64,000 nucleotides of DNA from Cercospora beticola (Eukaryota; Ascomycota; Dothideomycetes; Mycosphaerellales; Mycosphaerellaceae): assembly GCF_033473495.1 (NCBI RefSeq), contig NC_088935.1:2170001-2234000 (forward strand), given 5' to 3'. The notes beneath the pieces are model-generated. The model saw only the letters and a list, made by a program, of their open reading frames with translations, was not told the DNA's origin and did not search any database. The translations under genes and the position numbers were made by a program. The first letter of the stretch is position 1. Each line of letters opens with the position of its first letter. Shown here piece after piece: positions 33,497 through 44,935 of the stretch.

Positions 33497-33904
33497 CGTG
33501 CGTTGCTGTGCTTGGAGCAGCAGTGGTGGAGATGGAGCGAAGCGGGCGGTGGTGCGGCGGTTGTTTGCAGATGTCGCGGGCTGCTGTTCGCGCAGATCGA
33601 TCCCTTGGCGCGACCAGGAAATCCTAGGGTCTGGCTGTGAGGAAACGTAGCACACTCCTGGCAACGACATAGATCAGCCACGACCTGCACAGGCACCTCG
33701 CTGCTTAACGAATCTCCTCGTCGTCGCCTCCATCTCCCACCCGGTCGCGCGCATCACCACTTGGGAAGCTCCGGCGTGCAGGAAACGTCGGCAGTGCTGG
33801 CACAAGCACGGAGGGGCTGGCTGAGAAGTGCGGTCTGCGAGAGCACTCGCCCGCAATACGCCCATCGCTGCTCGCCCTCTCCATAACCACACCCGCAGCC
33901 CACC
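33497..33904. promoter_or_regulatory. Divergent promoter region of Mago and coatomer beta
   Basis: 408 bases between the two start codons, GC-rich and with no coding frame. It must drive both housekeeping genes. Confidence 0.55.
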
Positions 33905-36900
33905 ATGGCGACATTCCTCGAGAACTCGTACAGCCTGGTGCACCAGGACAACCTCGCCGATCTACCATCGCAGCAGGACCTCAAGAACCAGCTGGAGAAG
34001 GGCACCGATGAGAGCAAGCAGGAGACGATGCGGCGCATCCTGACCGTCATGCTCAATGGCGATCCCATGCCAGGTCTGCTGATGCACATCATCCGCTTCG
34101 TTATGCCTAGCAAGAATAAGGCGCTCAAAAAGCTGCTGTACCTATACTACGAGATCTGTCCCAAGCTGGACTCCAATGGCAAGCTGAAGCAGGAAATGAT
34201 TTTGGTCTGGTATGGCAGAACGTTGTGAGGCATGCGTCTTGCGGGCTCAGTGGCTAACGAATTCCCAGCAATGGCATCCGAATGGACCTTCAACACCCAA
34301 ACGAGTACATCCGCGGCAACACACTCCGCTTCCTGTGCAAGCTGCGCGAAGCCGAGCTCATCGAGCCACTCCTAGCACCTGCGCGCGCCTGTCTCGAACA
34401 CCGCCACTCCTATGTGCGCAAAAATGCCGTCTTCGCCATTGCGTCCATCTTCCAGCACTCCGAACACCTCATGCCCGATGCTCCCGAGCTCATCCAGAAC
34501 TTCCTCGAGTCCGAAAGCGACAACACTTGCAAACGCAATGCCTTCGCCGCCCTTCTTAGCATCAGCCACGAAAAGGCTCTAGAATACTTGAGTGGTGTGT
34601 TTGAGGGAATCCCCAACTCGAGCGAACTGCTGCAGCTCGTGGAGCTCGAGTTCATTCGGAAAGATGCAGTGTTGAATCAGGGAAATAAGGCACGATACCT
34701 TCGACTCATCTTCGATCTTCTCGAAGCAAAGGAGTCAACTGTGGTCTACGAAGCTGCTTCGTCGCTCACAGCTCTCACCACAAACCCCGTAGCTGTGAAG
34801 GCTGCGGCGTCCAAGTTCATTGAGCTTGCCATCAAGGAGTCGGACAACAACGTCAAACTTATCGTTCTCGAAAAGGTCAATGCCTTACGCAAGGCCAACG
34901 AGGGCATTTTGGACGACCTGGTCATGGAGATATTGCGCGTACTTTCGAGCCCCGACTTGGACGTGCGCAAAAAGGCTCTGGATCTGGCCATGGATATGGT
35001 GTCTAGCAAAAACGTGGAAGAGGTCGTATTGTTACTCAAGAAGGAGTTGACCAAGACCGTGGACGAGCAGTACGAGAAGAACAACGAATACCGATCGCTT
35101 TTGATTCACTCGATACATCAATGCGCCATCAAGTTTTCGGAGATTGCACAGAGTGTTGTCGGCTTGCTCATGGACTTCATCTCCGACTTCAACAACGCGT
35201 CAGCCGTAGATGTCATCTCTTTCGTCAAGGAGGTTGTGGAACGATTCCCGAACATGCGCAGCTCGATAGTTGAAAGACTAGTTTCAACTCTCAGTGAAGT
35301 GCGTGCTGGCAAAGTCTATCGCGGCAGTCTGTGGATCATCGGAGAATACTCCCTGGAGGAGAAAGACATCAGAGATGCGTGGAAGCGCATTCGGGCCAGC
35401 CTTGGCGAGATCCCTATCGTTGCGTCCGAGCAGCGACTGCTGGAGGAGCAACCAGATGGCGACGCAGAAGTCAATGGACAAACAAATGGCGATGTCAAAC
35501 CTGCACAACCAAGCGGCTCAAGGAAAGTGCTCGCAGATGGCACATATGCCACAGAAAGTGCGCTCACGAGTGATGCATCCGCCAAAGCCAAGTTGGACGC
35601 TGTGAAGGCTGCGCAGAAACCACCTCTCCGCCAACTCATCCTCGATGGGGATTACTTCCTGGCTACAGTGCTGTCTTCCACGTTGACGAAGCTTGTGATG
35701 CGACACTCAGAGATCTCTAATGACGCAGCGCGAACAAACGCCCTCCGCGCTGAAGCCATGCTGATCATGATCTCGATCATCCGCGCGGGCCAGTCGCAAT
35801 TTGTGAAGGCACCAATTGATGAGGACTCCGTGGACCGAATAATGGCCTGCGTGCGATCACTCGCGGAGTTCCAACAAAAGAAGGACCTCGAGGTCGCGTT
35901 CCTCGACGATACCAGGCAGGCCTTCAAGTCGATGGTGCAGGTTGAGGAGAAGAAGCGAGCTGCGAAAGAAGCCCTTCTCCAGGCAAAGAACGCGATCCAG
36001 GTCGATGATCTAGTATCTATCCGGCAGCTGAAACCGAAGAATGCCGTTGACAACGCCGATGAAGCAGAGATTGACTTGGAAAAAGCCACGGGCGGCGATG
36101 CGACGACCGAAGATCTCACTTCGAAGCTCAGCCGGGTCGTGCAATTGACTGGTTTCTCGGATCCTGTTTATGCGGAAGCATATGTGCAAGTCCATCAGTT
36201 TGATATCATCCTCGATGTGCTACTGGTCAACCAGACGCGCGAGACATTGCAGAATCTCTCCGTCGAGTTCGCCACACTGGGCGACCTCAAAGTCGTCGAG
36301 AGACCTACGACTCAGAACTTGCCAGGGCTCGACTTTCTCAATGTGCAGGCAACCATTAAGGTCTCATCAACAGATACCGGCGTCATCTTTGGCAACGTGG
36401 TATACGATGGGCACTCGTCGACCGAATCGAACGTTGTCATCCTCAATGACGTACATGTGGATATCATGGATTACATACAGCCAGCATCGTGCACTGAGAC
36501 CCAATTTAGAACGATGTGGACCGAGTTTGAATGGGAGAACAAGGTCAACATCAACACAAAGATGCCATCGGGCGCAGGCCTGAGAGAATTCTTACAGCGG
36601 CTGATGAAGGTGACGAATATGAGTTGCCTGACACCTGAAGCAAGCTTGGAGGGCGAATGCCAGTTCTTGAGCGCCAATTTATATGCTCGAAGCGTTTTCG
36701 GTAAGTGGTTATGCTTCACACCTACCATTGGACCACTAGCTGACTTGTAAAACAGGGGAGGATGCTCTCGCTAATCTCAGCGTGGAGAAAGAAGGCGAAA
36801 ACGGTCCTGTGACTGGTTTCATGCGGATACGCAGCAGGTCGCAAGGCCTTGCATTGAGCCTCGGGTCATTGAAAGGACTCAGCAAAATTGGCGAAATGGC

Positions 36901-36907
36901 AGTATGA
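33905..36907 (+). CDS. SEC26: Coatomer (COPI) subunit beta, 3 exons
   Basis: Exons are 33905-34209, 34269-36700 and 36756-36907, giving 962 residues, normal for Sec26. The N-terminal adaptin-type HEAT solenoid is recognised from [17 protein letters not shown], then [19 protein letters not shown] and [20 protein letters not shown]. The linker region follows [15 protein letters not shown], and the C-terminal appendage domain contains [13 protein letters not shown]. The first splice restores [11 protein letters not shown]. The last exon supplies the C-terminal 50 residues and ends KIGEMAV. The protein is part of the COPI coat for Golgi-to-ER and intra-Golgi transport on cytosolic membrane faces. 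No key part is missing. Confidence 0.96.
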
Positions 36908-37486
36908 AGGAGTGAGTGATGGTAGAAAGCCAGTATTGCAGTGGCCGAGTCGCGGTTGTCAGGATGAGCGTGGCGTCTGGCGCACACTGAACAGGATTCA
37001 AAGCTGAGTCGTGGCAAAAGCGAGCTTCTTGTCGTGGCTAGAGCGCCATTACTGATGAAGCAATGTAGAGCAGCGCATGCATATTTAGAACGATTATTGA
37101 ACCTACTGCGTCACCAATGGACGCACTCCTATCTCGAAGGATACCTGGCGAACATACCGCCACATGCAGTACATTCGGCATCCTCACGATCGTTCAAGGA
37201 CGCCAGCGTCGCTGCACTGTGAAACGATGAAGATGGACAGCTTGAGTTTGAAGTATTGACCGACTAACCTACTGCTGCTGCTAGGCCTCCACGCTATGGT
37301 CGCACTGCTCTGGCTCGGCCGGAACTTTGTTCGCGACAGACAAAGAATACGCTGAAGTCTTCTAGCCTAAAGCGTCGATGTTGATACAGTCGTAGCGCGC
37401 TTTGTCCGAACCTCGTTTACCAATTGAACGAAACCTGAGGATCGTTGACATTGCAACATACACTGCCTACAAACGAGGTCATTCAC
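36908..37486. other. Intergenic, nothing recognised
   Basis: About 580 bases between two plus-strand genes, with no protein-like frame. Confidence 0.5.
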
Positions 37487-40025
37487 ATGGCAGAGAGCAA
37501 TGAGACGATCGAGTGCGGCGTCTGTTGCGACGATGTTGGACCTGGCAGTTGGGTTTTCATCGGCAAGGACAACGACAAGATCTGCAATGATTGCTTCTCC
37601 AGCGAAATGGTGCCAAAATTTCAGGCAGCTTTACGCACTGAAGGAGGTTGGAGCGAGTGCCGGTGGGCAGAGGTATGCGTAGACAATGTCGCCGATACAA
37701 TTGTTGTCCAATGCTGATTGACCCATGTTCTAGGGTGAACCTCCACTCAAAGCACGCGACTATGCAGCCGTACTGAATGCTCACCTGGGCGGGGACTTTG
37801 TGACAAGGTTCGAAGCAAAAGAGAGCGAATACCGGACACCTGGTCACGATCGGCTCTACTGCCAACATCCCGTCTCTGCTGATGGTTCGGCGATCACTTC
37901 GGACGCGGATATTGCAAGGATCGAAAAGATGATTGATACGAACAGTCGAGTCGCTAGATGCGGTGCCTTCGTCGGCAGCAAGGCCTCTCTTTCGAGCTCA
38001 CCACAAGCGAAGTGCCAGACTTGCTCTGGGATATATGCCCGAAGTGCAGTGGACTTCCGATATACATTCAAAGACCACACGAATGTGTTCCCGCCAGCTC
38101 TGAACCCACTGCTGGCGAGGATGCTTTCGCTGGCCTGGAGGCCGGAAAGGACTTCCAATATTGTCCTGGCTGCCGGAGCAAGTACATGTTGTCCGAGGGA
38201 TGTAATTCAGTATTTTGTCGCAATGGAGCATGTGGCAAGTCTTTCTGTGTTCTCTGCGGACAGGAGGCGGCACACAACAGCAAGCACTGGATGGCTGGCA
38301 ACATTACCGGATGTACCAAGTTTGGCAAGCCAGGTCAAGGAGGAACATTCGACACTGTTCAGACTCTGCAAGCCCAAGAAGCTGGGTCTGAATGCGTCGT
38401 TCTCGATATCACGGACTTCAGGGAACACTTTATACAGGTATATCGAGAGTCCAGCGTCACGCAGTCGTTGTTGTTGCCCGGATGGTGCGACGACTCGCAT
38501 CTTTCTTCTGAGTGGATTGTAGTCTGCTTGTACAGCATAGGAGCAGGACGAGAACTTTTCGAAAATGCTCAAGTCTGGTTCTGCGAAATCAAGGATGGAG
38601 AGACGAGGGTTTACGAAGGATACCAAGCCACTGATGGTCTCGTCAGCTATTTTATGACTTGGCCGGAGCGGCTGCGAGAGACGCTTCTCACTGCCGCAGC
38701 CAAGAGTGGTCTCAACACTTTGTCCAGGGATGAAGCAATCCAACTGCGAAGGCCGGACGTTGACATCTACAGGAACACACAGCTTGCGCTCCTTAAACAA
38801 GATCCAGACCGTGTTATGCATTACATGAACATTCCCATGTGGAGAGTCCTCCGCGCAATGCAGATTGTGCTTCAAGCTTCTGAGACTTCTTTGGGAAAAT
38901 TGTATCCTTGGACGGCGGAATTGCCAGCAGCTTCGGGTGTCGTCTCGTGGCGGAGTAACCTGCCAACGAAGCACTTCGGGAAAGGTTACGATGTTGCGAG
39001 ATTCAACAACATTCACCATGCTAAGATGGATCACCCGATAGCTACTGGTGCACCATTGCAGCGACTTGAGCAAATGTTTCTACAGGATCAGCATTTCTTC
39101 AATTCGTGTGTCTTCGAGTTCTACGACGAATTTGTGCATGGAAATGAGAAACCTGAGTATGAAGACTCATACTTGTATGGCGCGTAAGTCGATCCCTAGT
39201 CTCTTAGGAAAGCACGGTGGAGACTCACATGATGTTAGTTTCACGATCCAGGCCCATAAAGCGTGCATAAGCACACTGCGGGAGCAAACGGATACCAGAC
39301 TGAAGGCGTCAGGCTCATCGCTCGAGCAGTCTTATTGGGCACGGGATCGACACTGGATACCTGATTGCTTGACAGCTCTGCCCGATGAGACAATTGTCGT
39401 CGTGCGCTACTTGCGGCCTGGGTGCTCTGCCAAGGTGGCCTTTGCCAGAGCACAGATATGTGGATTCGACAATAACAATGGAGATCTTACCGAACATTAC
39501 AAGAATTTGCGGAAGTTGCTGTGGTTCTGGGAAGGCTCCTCGCGCCGCTTCGATTCCTTGCTTTCACTGATGCTGCATCGGGGGTTCGGGCCCTCGAACT
39601 TGATGTGGCCCATTGATCCGCACGCCAGAAGCACATTTGTGCCAAATGGGGCGCTCACCAACAGCGCAATGCACGCGTACGTGTCGGATATCGAGATGGA
39701 ATACGGCGGAATTGCACAAGCCAACGTGGAGAAATTTAAGCAGAATCGGGAGTCGCGTGACAGATGGCGAAAGCGTGCCGAGGAGTGCGAGAGACGCGCC
39801 ACGCAGCTTGGGAAGCTCGAAATCGACAATGGAACGGCGGATGAAGTGCAGAAGGATCTGGAGGAAGCGCTCAAGGGCATCAGGGAGGAGAAAGTGAGGA
39901 TGGCGGATATTGCAGAAGCGCTTGCTCGTGGCCTGGAACGCGAGCGAGAGGTCTTGCTGGAGTTGTTCCGCCAGGATGAGGAGGCGACGCAGCTTTACGG
40001 CGGTGATGCTGCAAGTAGGGCTTAG
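37487..40025 (+). CDS. Zinc-finger protein with IBR/RING2-like module and C-terminal coiled coil, 4 exons
   Basis: Exons are 37487-37672, 37734-37962, about 38019-39183 and 39239-40025, giving about 788 residues. The first and last introns are clear (GTATGC..TCTAG, GTAAGT..TTAG). The middle one is inferred because the reading frame must change between 37945 and 38030; donor GTGCCT at 37963 and an acceptor at 38012 or 38018 both restore it. The N-terminus has a Cys pair region (IECGVCCDDV, then ICNDCF). The central zinc module FQYCPGCRSKYMLSEGCNS plus CGKSFCVLCGQEA looks like an IBR or RING2 domain of RBR ubiquitin ligases. A long region without known domain follows, and a charged coiled coil forms the last 110 residues. 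It may be an E3 ligase, but the first RING is not convincing. Confidence 0.68.
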
Positions 40026-40400
40026 AAGTGAGCAGTAGATCGTAGTCTAGGTTATTGTCTTGTCGTTCCACTTGGCACCGTTTCAACGCCTTCCATGTCC
40101 AGTGAGCTGAACGGTGAAGTAAATCATGGCGCGAGGCCGGAGAGATGGAGTTGCGTACTAGACGCGAGCAGCGGAATGGCGCTTAACGGCGGCTCGGAAG
40201 GAGAGAAGAGGAGGAGAGGAAGAGGAGTGAACTGCTGCTGTGCTCGCCGATGCATGCAATGCACGCGAGAGTGGAGCAAGTCTCCTCACTTCATTCGACA
40301 TGGAATGCCGCAGCTGAGAGCAGCGGTGCAGGAGACAAGCGACCAGGCGCACTGACACTCGCGGTGCTGATCGCGTGCAGCGTGTAGAGGCTGCTCTAGT

Positions 40401-40430
40401 GGGGGAGGGGAGGGGAGCGGAGGAGGGGAG
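40401..40430 (+). repeat. G-rich purine tract
   Basis: Runs of five, four and four G separated by single A, then a fourth run of four G after a nine-base gap. It is a possible quadruplex or low-complexity promoter element upstream of the La-domain gene, and it mirrors the tract upstream of the Zn2Cys6 regulator. Confidence 0.5.
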
Positions 40431-40488
40431 TCGAGTCGTGTCGAGGGTGAGCTCTGTAGCGTCATGTATTCCCGGCCGTGCCGACGAT

Positions 40489-40511
40489 GCTTGCTTGCTT
40501 GCTTGCTTGCT
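40489..40511 (+). repeat. GCTT microsatellite
   Basis: Five perfect GCTT units followed by GCT. A shorter run of the same unit (49705-49719) lies in the leader of the homeobox gene. Confidence 0.75.
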
Positions 40512-41494
40512 GTGGTGTTTTCACGGTACCAACTCCACCTGCACTCACCTCTCGCACACACGCAGGTCTTTTTCTGATATTGCCGCAACCCCCTCCCCCT
40601 CTCGCCGCCGCTGCTCCAGCACCCGCCGCGCCTACGCTGTCCGTCGCTGACCCGCCCGCGGAAGACTCGACGCCAGAAACGTGTCGCACGTGCACGCCCG
40701 GGCCACTTGCGCTCCGCCGGCCGTGGCACAATTTCTTTCTCAAGCGATATCCGCATCACCACCACCTGCACCACCGCACGCCCGCTGCTCGCCTCTGCCC
40801 ACCACTCCGCGCCCATCGCTGGCAGCAGCACCGCTCGACGGACGACGAGGTTACGCCATCTTCCACCAAATCGCCATCGTCGCCGACCTCTGGGCCCAGA
40901 CGTCACACCATCTTTTTTCGCCCAGTGCCAGGTTCTGTGCAGAGCAAAGCTTAATCGTCCGGGTAGGTCAGGTCGATTTCCCTCCATCGCACCTGCCCCG
41001 TTACTCGCGGTCGCACCATCGTTGCTTCATCGTCGCCGCGAGCCTGCCGCAGCTGCTGACCATCAATGTTCGACTAGACACGTGCTTGTCAATTGCTTGC
41101 TCCGCTTGCTAGCACCCTTCCCTGCCATCTCCGATCCGACGACCCCTTCACGGCGACACGAGCAACGCAGCACATTTCATTCCACCCGCTGGACAACGTG
41201 CTTCTCGCATCCATTCCCGTTCATCGACACATTGCAGACCTTCGCAACACATTTGCAGTAAGAAGCAGCCAGACTCCATCCCGAATCCCGACCTCGTACG
41301 TTGGGTGTGATCGCGTGCGGCGGAAGCGGCAGGCTCTTTCTCGTTGAGCGAGAGGTCTTCCAGGCGCAGCAGCGGCTGCTGGTCAATCTTTGGAATTAGC
41401 CCAACTGGGCACATCTGTTTGAAGGCGCTGTGCCGGCCGCAAGTCAGGCAGAGCTACCCAAGCTATCTCACGGAGCAGCATTGCATCACTCGCA

Positions 41495-44400
41495 ATGGCT
41501 GCCTCAACATCGAGCCCGAGTGGCTTCTCATACGCCCAGGCGGCAAGGGGCAAGACCTCGACGGCGACGTCACAAGCTCCATCGAGCAAGGTCACATCTG
41601 GCACGGCAACGCCAGCCACAGGCACATTTTCAGAGCTGGGTCCGAATAGCAATTGGGCTGATGATGTGGAGTCGACCGCGGGCGAGAAATCAGATGTCCG
41701 CAAAACTGCGCAGGAACAGTCCAAGCCTGCACCAACAAAAGACGATGCGGTAGAGGGCACCAAGACTGACGCCAGGTTGGCCAATGGTACTTCCGGAGCG
41801 CCATCGCCAGATCTCGTGGCTACTCCAAATACTGCCACCGCCAGTGAGGACTCCTCCTCGGCACCACAGACCAACGGCTCGTCAGAGACGACATGGGACA
41901 CCAAGTCGGACAATTCTGCACAGAACTCAGAACCCTCGTGGATTGCTGCACGCAAGGAGCGTCAAGACCACGACAAGGATGGCAAGGGCAGTGATCGTCC
42001 CGCCCGAAAGGGCAAGAAGGGTGACAAGGCGTCCAAAGAGTCAGAGGCGCCTAAGCCTGAACCAAAGCCTGTGGTGTATACCGAGGCAGCACCGCCATCG
42101 GTCAACCCGTGGGCCATTAAACGAGTCGAGGCACCCAAGCCGGTCCCTGTCGCAGTGCCTCAAGCACCGAAGCCAGCTCCACCTGCCGTCCCCGTACCAG
42201 CGATGAAGGAGAACCAGCGACCTCGAGCAGATTCGAGGAAGAAGGCGAACTCGATCACCGGCCTCCCACGGGACGCCGAAAATAGCAGCGACACCAAGAA
42301 GCCCAGTGTTCCTCAAGGTAAGCGTTTTGAAGAAAAATCTCAAGCTCGTCAGGGCTCAAAGCTCTCTACAGAATGCGGTCGCAACGACGCGACGCCCCCG
42401 CCCGCAAAGGCGCAACGCGAGCATCAAAGCCTACCAAACCTCCATGCTGTCCCTCCATCCGTCAAGGACGAGACCTCGTGGCCTACGCCCGACAAGGCAG
42501 AGCGAGTGGAAGACAAGGAGCGCAAAGACATTGCTGAGAAGGAGAAGACAAGCGAAGGCGCTGAAGGCGAATCAAATGCCAAGCCACGCGAAAAGACGAA
42601 GTGGACCCAGATTCCTGTCACACCTACAATCGTTTGGGCGACAGAAGAGATGAACCGACCGCCTCGCGGCTCGGGTGGCGATCGAGGTGGCCGTGGTGGC
42701 ACCTCCACACGTGGGCGTGGAGGTGCTCGTGGCGGTCCTAACGGAGCCAAGGGCGGCGATCGTGCTGCCACCAAGAAAGAGTCGTCACCAAGCGATGCCG
42801 ACAACGCTGGAGCCACCTCTCGTGGACGCTCCGACATCGATCGTGAAGCAATGCCGCCACCAGCGAAACCAAGTCGCAAAGCTACAGCAAGCGGCTCCCG
42901 AGCAGGGAGCCAGGTTCGAGGTCAGAGTCTGGCAAAGACGTCAGCGAATCCTGCCTTGGAGGACGTTTCTGCGAAGGGTGTTACTCAATCTCAACGCACG
43001 AGCTCACCGGCGAAGCTCGCCGCCTCTGAGGATGTCAAGGCACCGGAACCTATCCCACGATCATCGAAAGATGCCGGCGTCAAGGATGTGCGTGAGGGCG
43101 CGGATGCAAATCGCGAGGCCCCTGTACGAAGAGTCCCCTCGGATAGCAAGAAGGACCGCAACTTCGAAAGCTACAATGGCAAAGAATGGACAGGTGCCCC
43201 ACGTGGCAGCAAGCGTGGCGGTCGAGGCCGTGGTGGCTCGCGTGAGTTCGCCAATGGCCATCAATCCAGTCAGCCGTTCACCAACGGCCACGCCGAGTTC
43301 ACCGGTCCTTATGGTGCTCCTCACTCTCCTTCTGCCTTCCAATCACCACGCGGGAACTTCGGGTTCGCCCAGCCTGGCCGTGGAAGCTGGCGTGGCAACC
43401 CTCGCTCACAGTCCATCCCCATTGATCAGGTTTATGGTGGTCGCTTCGGCTACGGTCCGGCGGTTGGAATCCCTCCAGTACAGACCTACTATCCTGGAAT
43501 GTACGATTACTCTGGCATGCCTATGAGCGCGATCCCCTACGCACAAGTCGCTGAGCAGCAATACCTTTTCGAAATGGTCAGCACTCAGCTTGAGTATTAT
43601 TTCTCAATTGACAACTTGCTTAAAGACATGTACCTGCGCAAGAACATGGACTCGCAAGGCTTCGTCTTCCTGGACGTGATTTCGAACTTCAACCGAATCA
43701 AGCAGCTATCGGCAGACCCCAATCTTCTCAAGGCTGTTTGTCTCAGATCGGAAACCATCGAGATCAAGACTGGCGACGATGGAAAGGATCGTCTGCGGAG
43801 GCAGGATGGATGGGAGCAATTCGTTATGCCAATGGACCAGCGCGAGCCCGCAGCGCAGACAGAGGGTCCAAAGACTCTGATGCGCCCAGAGCCTCCTGCT
43901 GTTGCATTTCCTCCGCCCGTGGATGCCTTCCGAGGTCCAGCGTCCGCTGGCCTGCCGGGTTCTCAGCGGCGGTCATATGATGCCGGCTACGCCATGAACG
44001 GTGCTGTGCCAGGCTTTGCGCCTTTTGCGCCCGCGCATGACTTCGGCTACGGCGACGCGACGCGCGGAGATGAAGATCGTGGCCGTGCCACCAAGTCACC
44101 CGTACGCGAGAATGGCTCAAGTCAAGGGATGGCCAACCTGAGCAGCCCCATCGATGCGAAGGATGGCGAGGGCGATGTCTTTCCTGACGAGCAGGCGAGT
44201 ACTCTGACTGTCATTCTCAAGCTAGGTTTGCAAAAGCCACAGCATGCTGCCGCCCGCACCTTTTCGAACGGATCCATTGACACCAGAAGCATCTTTGGCG
44301 AACTTGAAAAGGCAGGAGATGACGCTGCGAAGCCGGCGACGAATGGAGAGCCAGCCACCAATGGTGATCACTCCACTCCAGACATCTCTCGTCACGCCAG

Positions 44401-44935
44401 CCCAAGCCAAGGTCGATCGCCTGAGAAGGGTGTCAACAATGAGCTCCCATTGCTCTGGATCAAGAACAGCGAACGACCCCATGAAGCACTTCCTGCGGGC
44501 ACGACGCTAGAGCCATATGTGCACCTCCGCCTCAAAGCACTCAAGCAGCGAGATGAAGCTTCAACTGGCAATTGCCCGTACGATCTCGATGTGCTCTATC
44601 AATTCTGGTCACACTTCCTGATTCGAAACTACAACCACCGCATGTACGGCGAGTTCAAGTACTATGCTACCGACGATGCGCAGAACAGAAACAACAACAC
44701 TGGCATGCAGAACTTGCTCCAATTCTACGCCAAGGCCCTCGCCAGCAGCACGCCTATCCGTGATCACATTGTGCGAGATTACGTGGAACTTGTCAAGATC
44801 GAACCCGCCAGCACTCAGGGTCAGGGATTCAAGCAACTACGCCAGGCGTGGCGCAACGGTGCCTTGAACCTCAAGAACCGGAAGAAACTCAACGACATCG
44901 TTGACGAAGACCTTCGAACCCGACTTGAGTCATGA
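41495..44935 (+). CDS. La-domain RNA-binding protein, LARP1/Sro9 type
   Basis: Open frame of 1146 residues. An intron at 42318-42371 (GTAAGC..CTACAG, 54 nt, no stop) is likely, and its removal gives 1128 residues. The first 680 residues are disordered, rich in Pro/Lys/Ser, with RGG-type stretches (GGRGGTSTRGRGGARGG). The La motif spans about 690-775, recognised from QLEYYFSIDNLLKDMYLRK, then GFVFLDVISNFNRIKQL. The C-terminal 150 residues (LLWIKNSERPHEALP, YQFWSHFLIRNYNHRMYGEF, FKQLRQAWRNGALNLKNRK) resemble the DM15/LARP1 region, which in animals binds capped TOP mRNAs. Fungal relatives bind mRNAs and polysomes in the cytoplasm. The leader is unusually long. Confidence 0.88.
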   Translation: MAASTSSPSGFSYAQAARGKTSTATSQAPSSKVTSGTATPATGTFSELGPNSNWADDVESTAGEKSDVRKTAQEQSKPAPTKDDAVEGTKTDARLANGTSGAPSPDLVATPNTATASEDSSSAPQTNGSSETTWDTKSDNSAQNSEPSWIAARKERQDHDKDGKGSDRPARKGKKGDKASKESEAPKPEPKPVVYTEAAPPSVNPWAIKRVEAPKPVPVAVPQAPKPAPPAVPVPAMKENQRPRADSRKKANSITGLPRDAENSSDTKKPSVPQGKRFEEKSQARQGSKLSTECGRNDATPPPAKAQREHQSLPNLHAVPPSVKDETSWPTPDKAERVEDKERKDIAEKEKTSEGAEGESNAKPREKTKWTQIPVTPTIVWATEEMNRPPRGSGGDRGGRGGTSTRGRGGARGGPNGAKGGDRAATKKESSPSDADNAGATSRGRSDIDREAMPPPAKPSRKATASGSRAGSQVRGQSLAKTSANPALEDVSAKGVTQSQRTSSPAKLAASEDVKAPEPIPRSSKDAGVKDVREGADANREAPVRRVPSDSKKDRNFESYNGKEWTGAPRGSKRGGRGRGGSREFANGHQSSQPFTNGHAEFTGPYGAPHSPSAFQSPRGNFGFAQPGRGSWRGNPRSQSIPIDQVYGGRFGYGPAVGIPPVQTYYPGMYDYSGMPMSAIPYAQVAEQQYLFEMVSTQLEYYFSIDNLLKDMYLRKNMDSQGFVFLDVISNFNRIKQLSADPNLLKAVCLRSETIEIKTGDDGKDRLRRQDGWEQFVMPMDQREPAAQTEGPKTLMRPEPPAVAFPPPVDAFRGPASAGLPGSQRRSYDAGYAMNGAVPGFAPFAPAHDFGYGDATRGDEDRGRATKSPVRENGSSQGMANLSSPIDAKDGEGDVFPDEQASTLTVILKLGLQKPQHAAARTFSNGSIDTRSIFGELEKAGDDAAKPATNGEPATNGDHSTPDISRHASPSQGRSPEKGVNNELPLLWIKNSERPHEALPAGTTLEPYVHLRLKALKQRDEASTGNCPYDLDVLYQFWSHFLIRNYNHRMYGEFKYYATDDAQNRNNNTGMQNLLQFYAKALASSTPIRDHIVRDYVELVKIEPASTQGQGFKQLRQAWRNGALNLKNRKKLNDIVDEDLRTRLES

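Larger units (their letters stand above)
40026..41494. other. Long upstream region of the La-domain gene
   Basis: About 1.47 kb, CT-rich in its right half, with many upstream ATGs and no convincing gene. It probably contains promoter plus a long leader. A purine tract and a GCTT microsatellite are listed separately. A minus-strand open frame at 40286-40987 is not protein-like. Confidence 0.5.

Noticed and set aside
40286..40987. 233-codon minus-strand frame
   Set aside because: Repeats of Arg, Gly and Ser from GC-rich leader DNA; does not start at a convincing site and shows no protein-like pattern.
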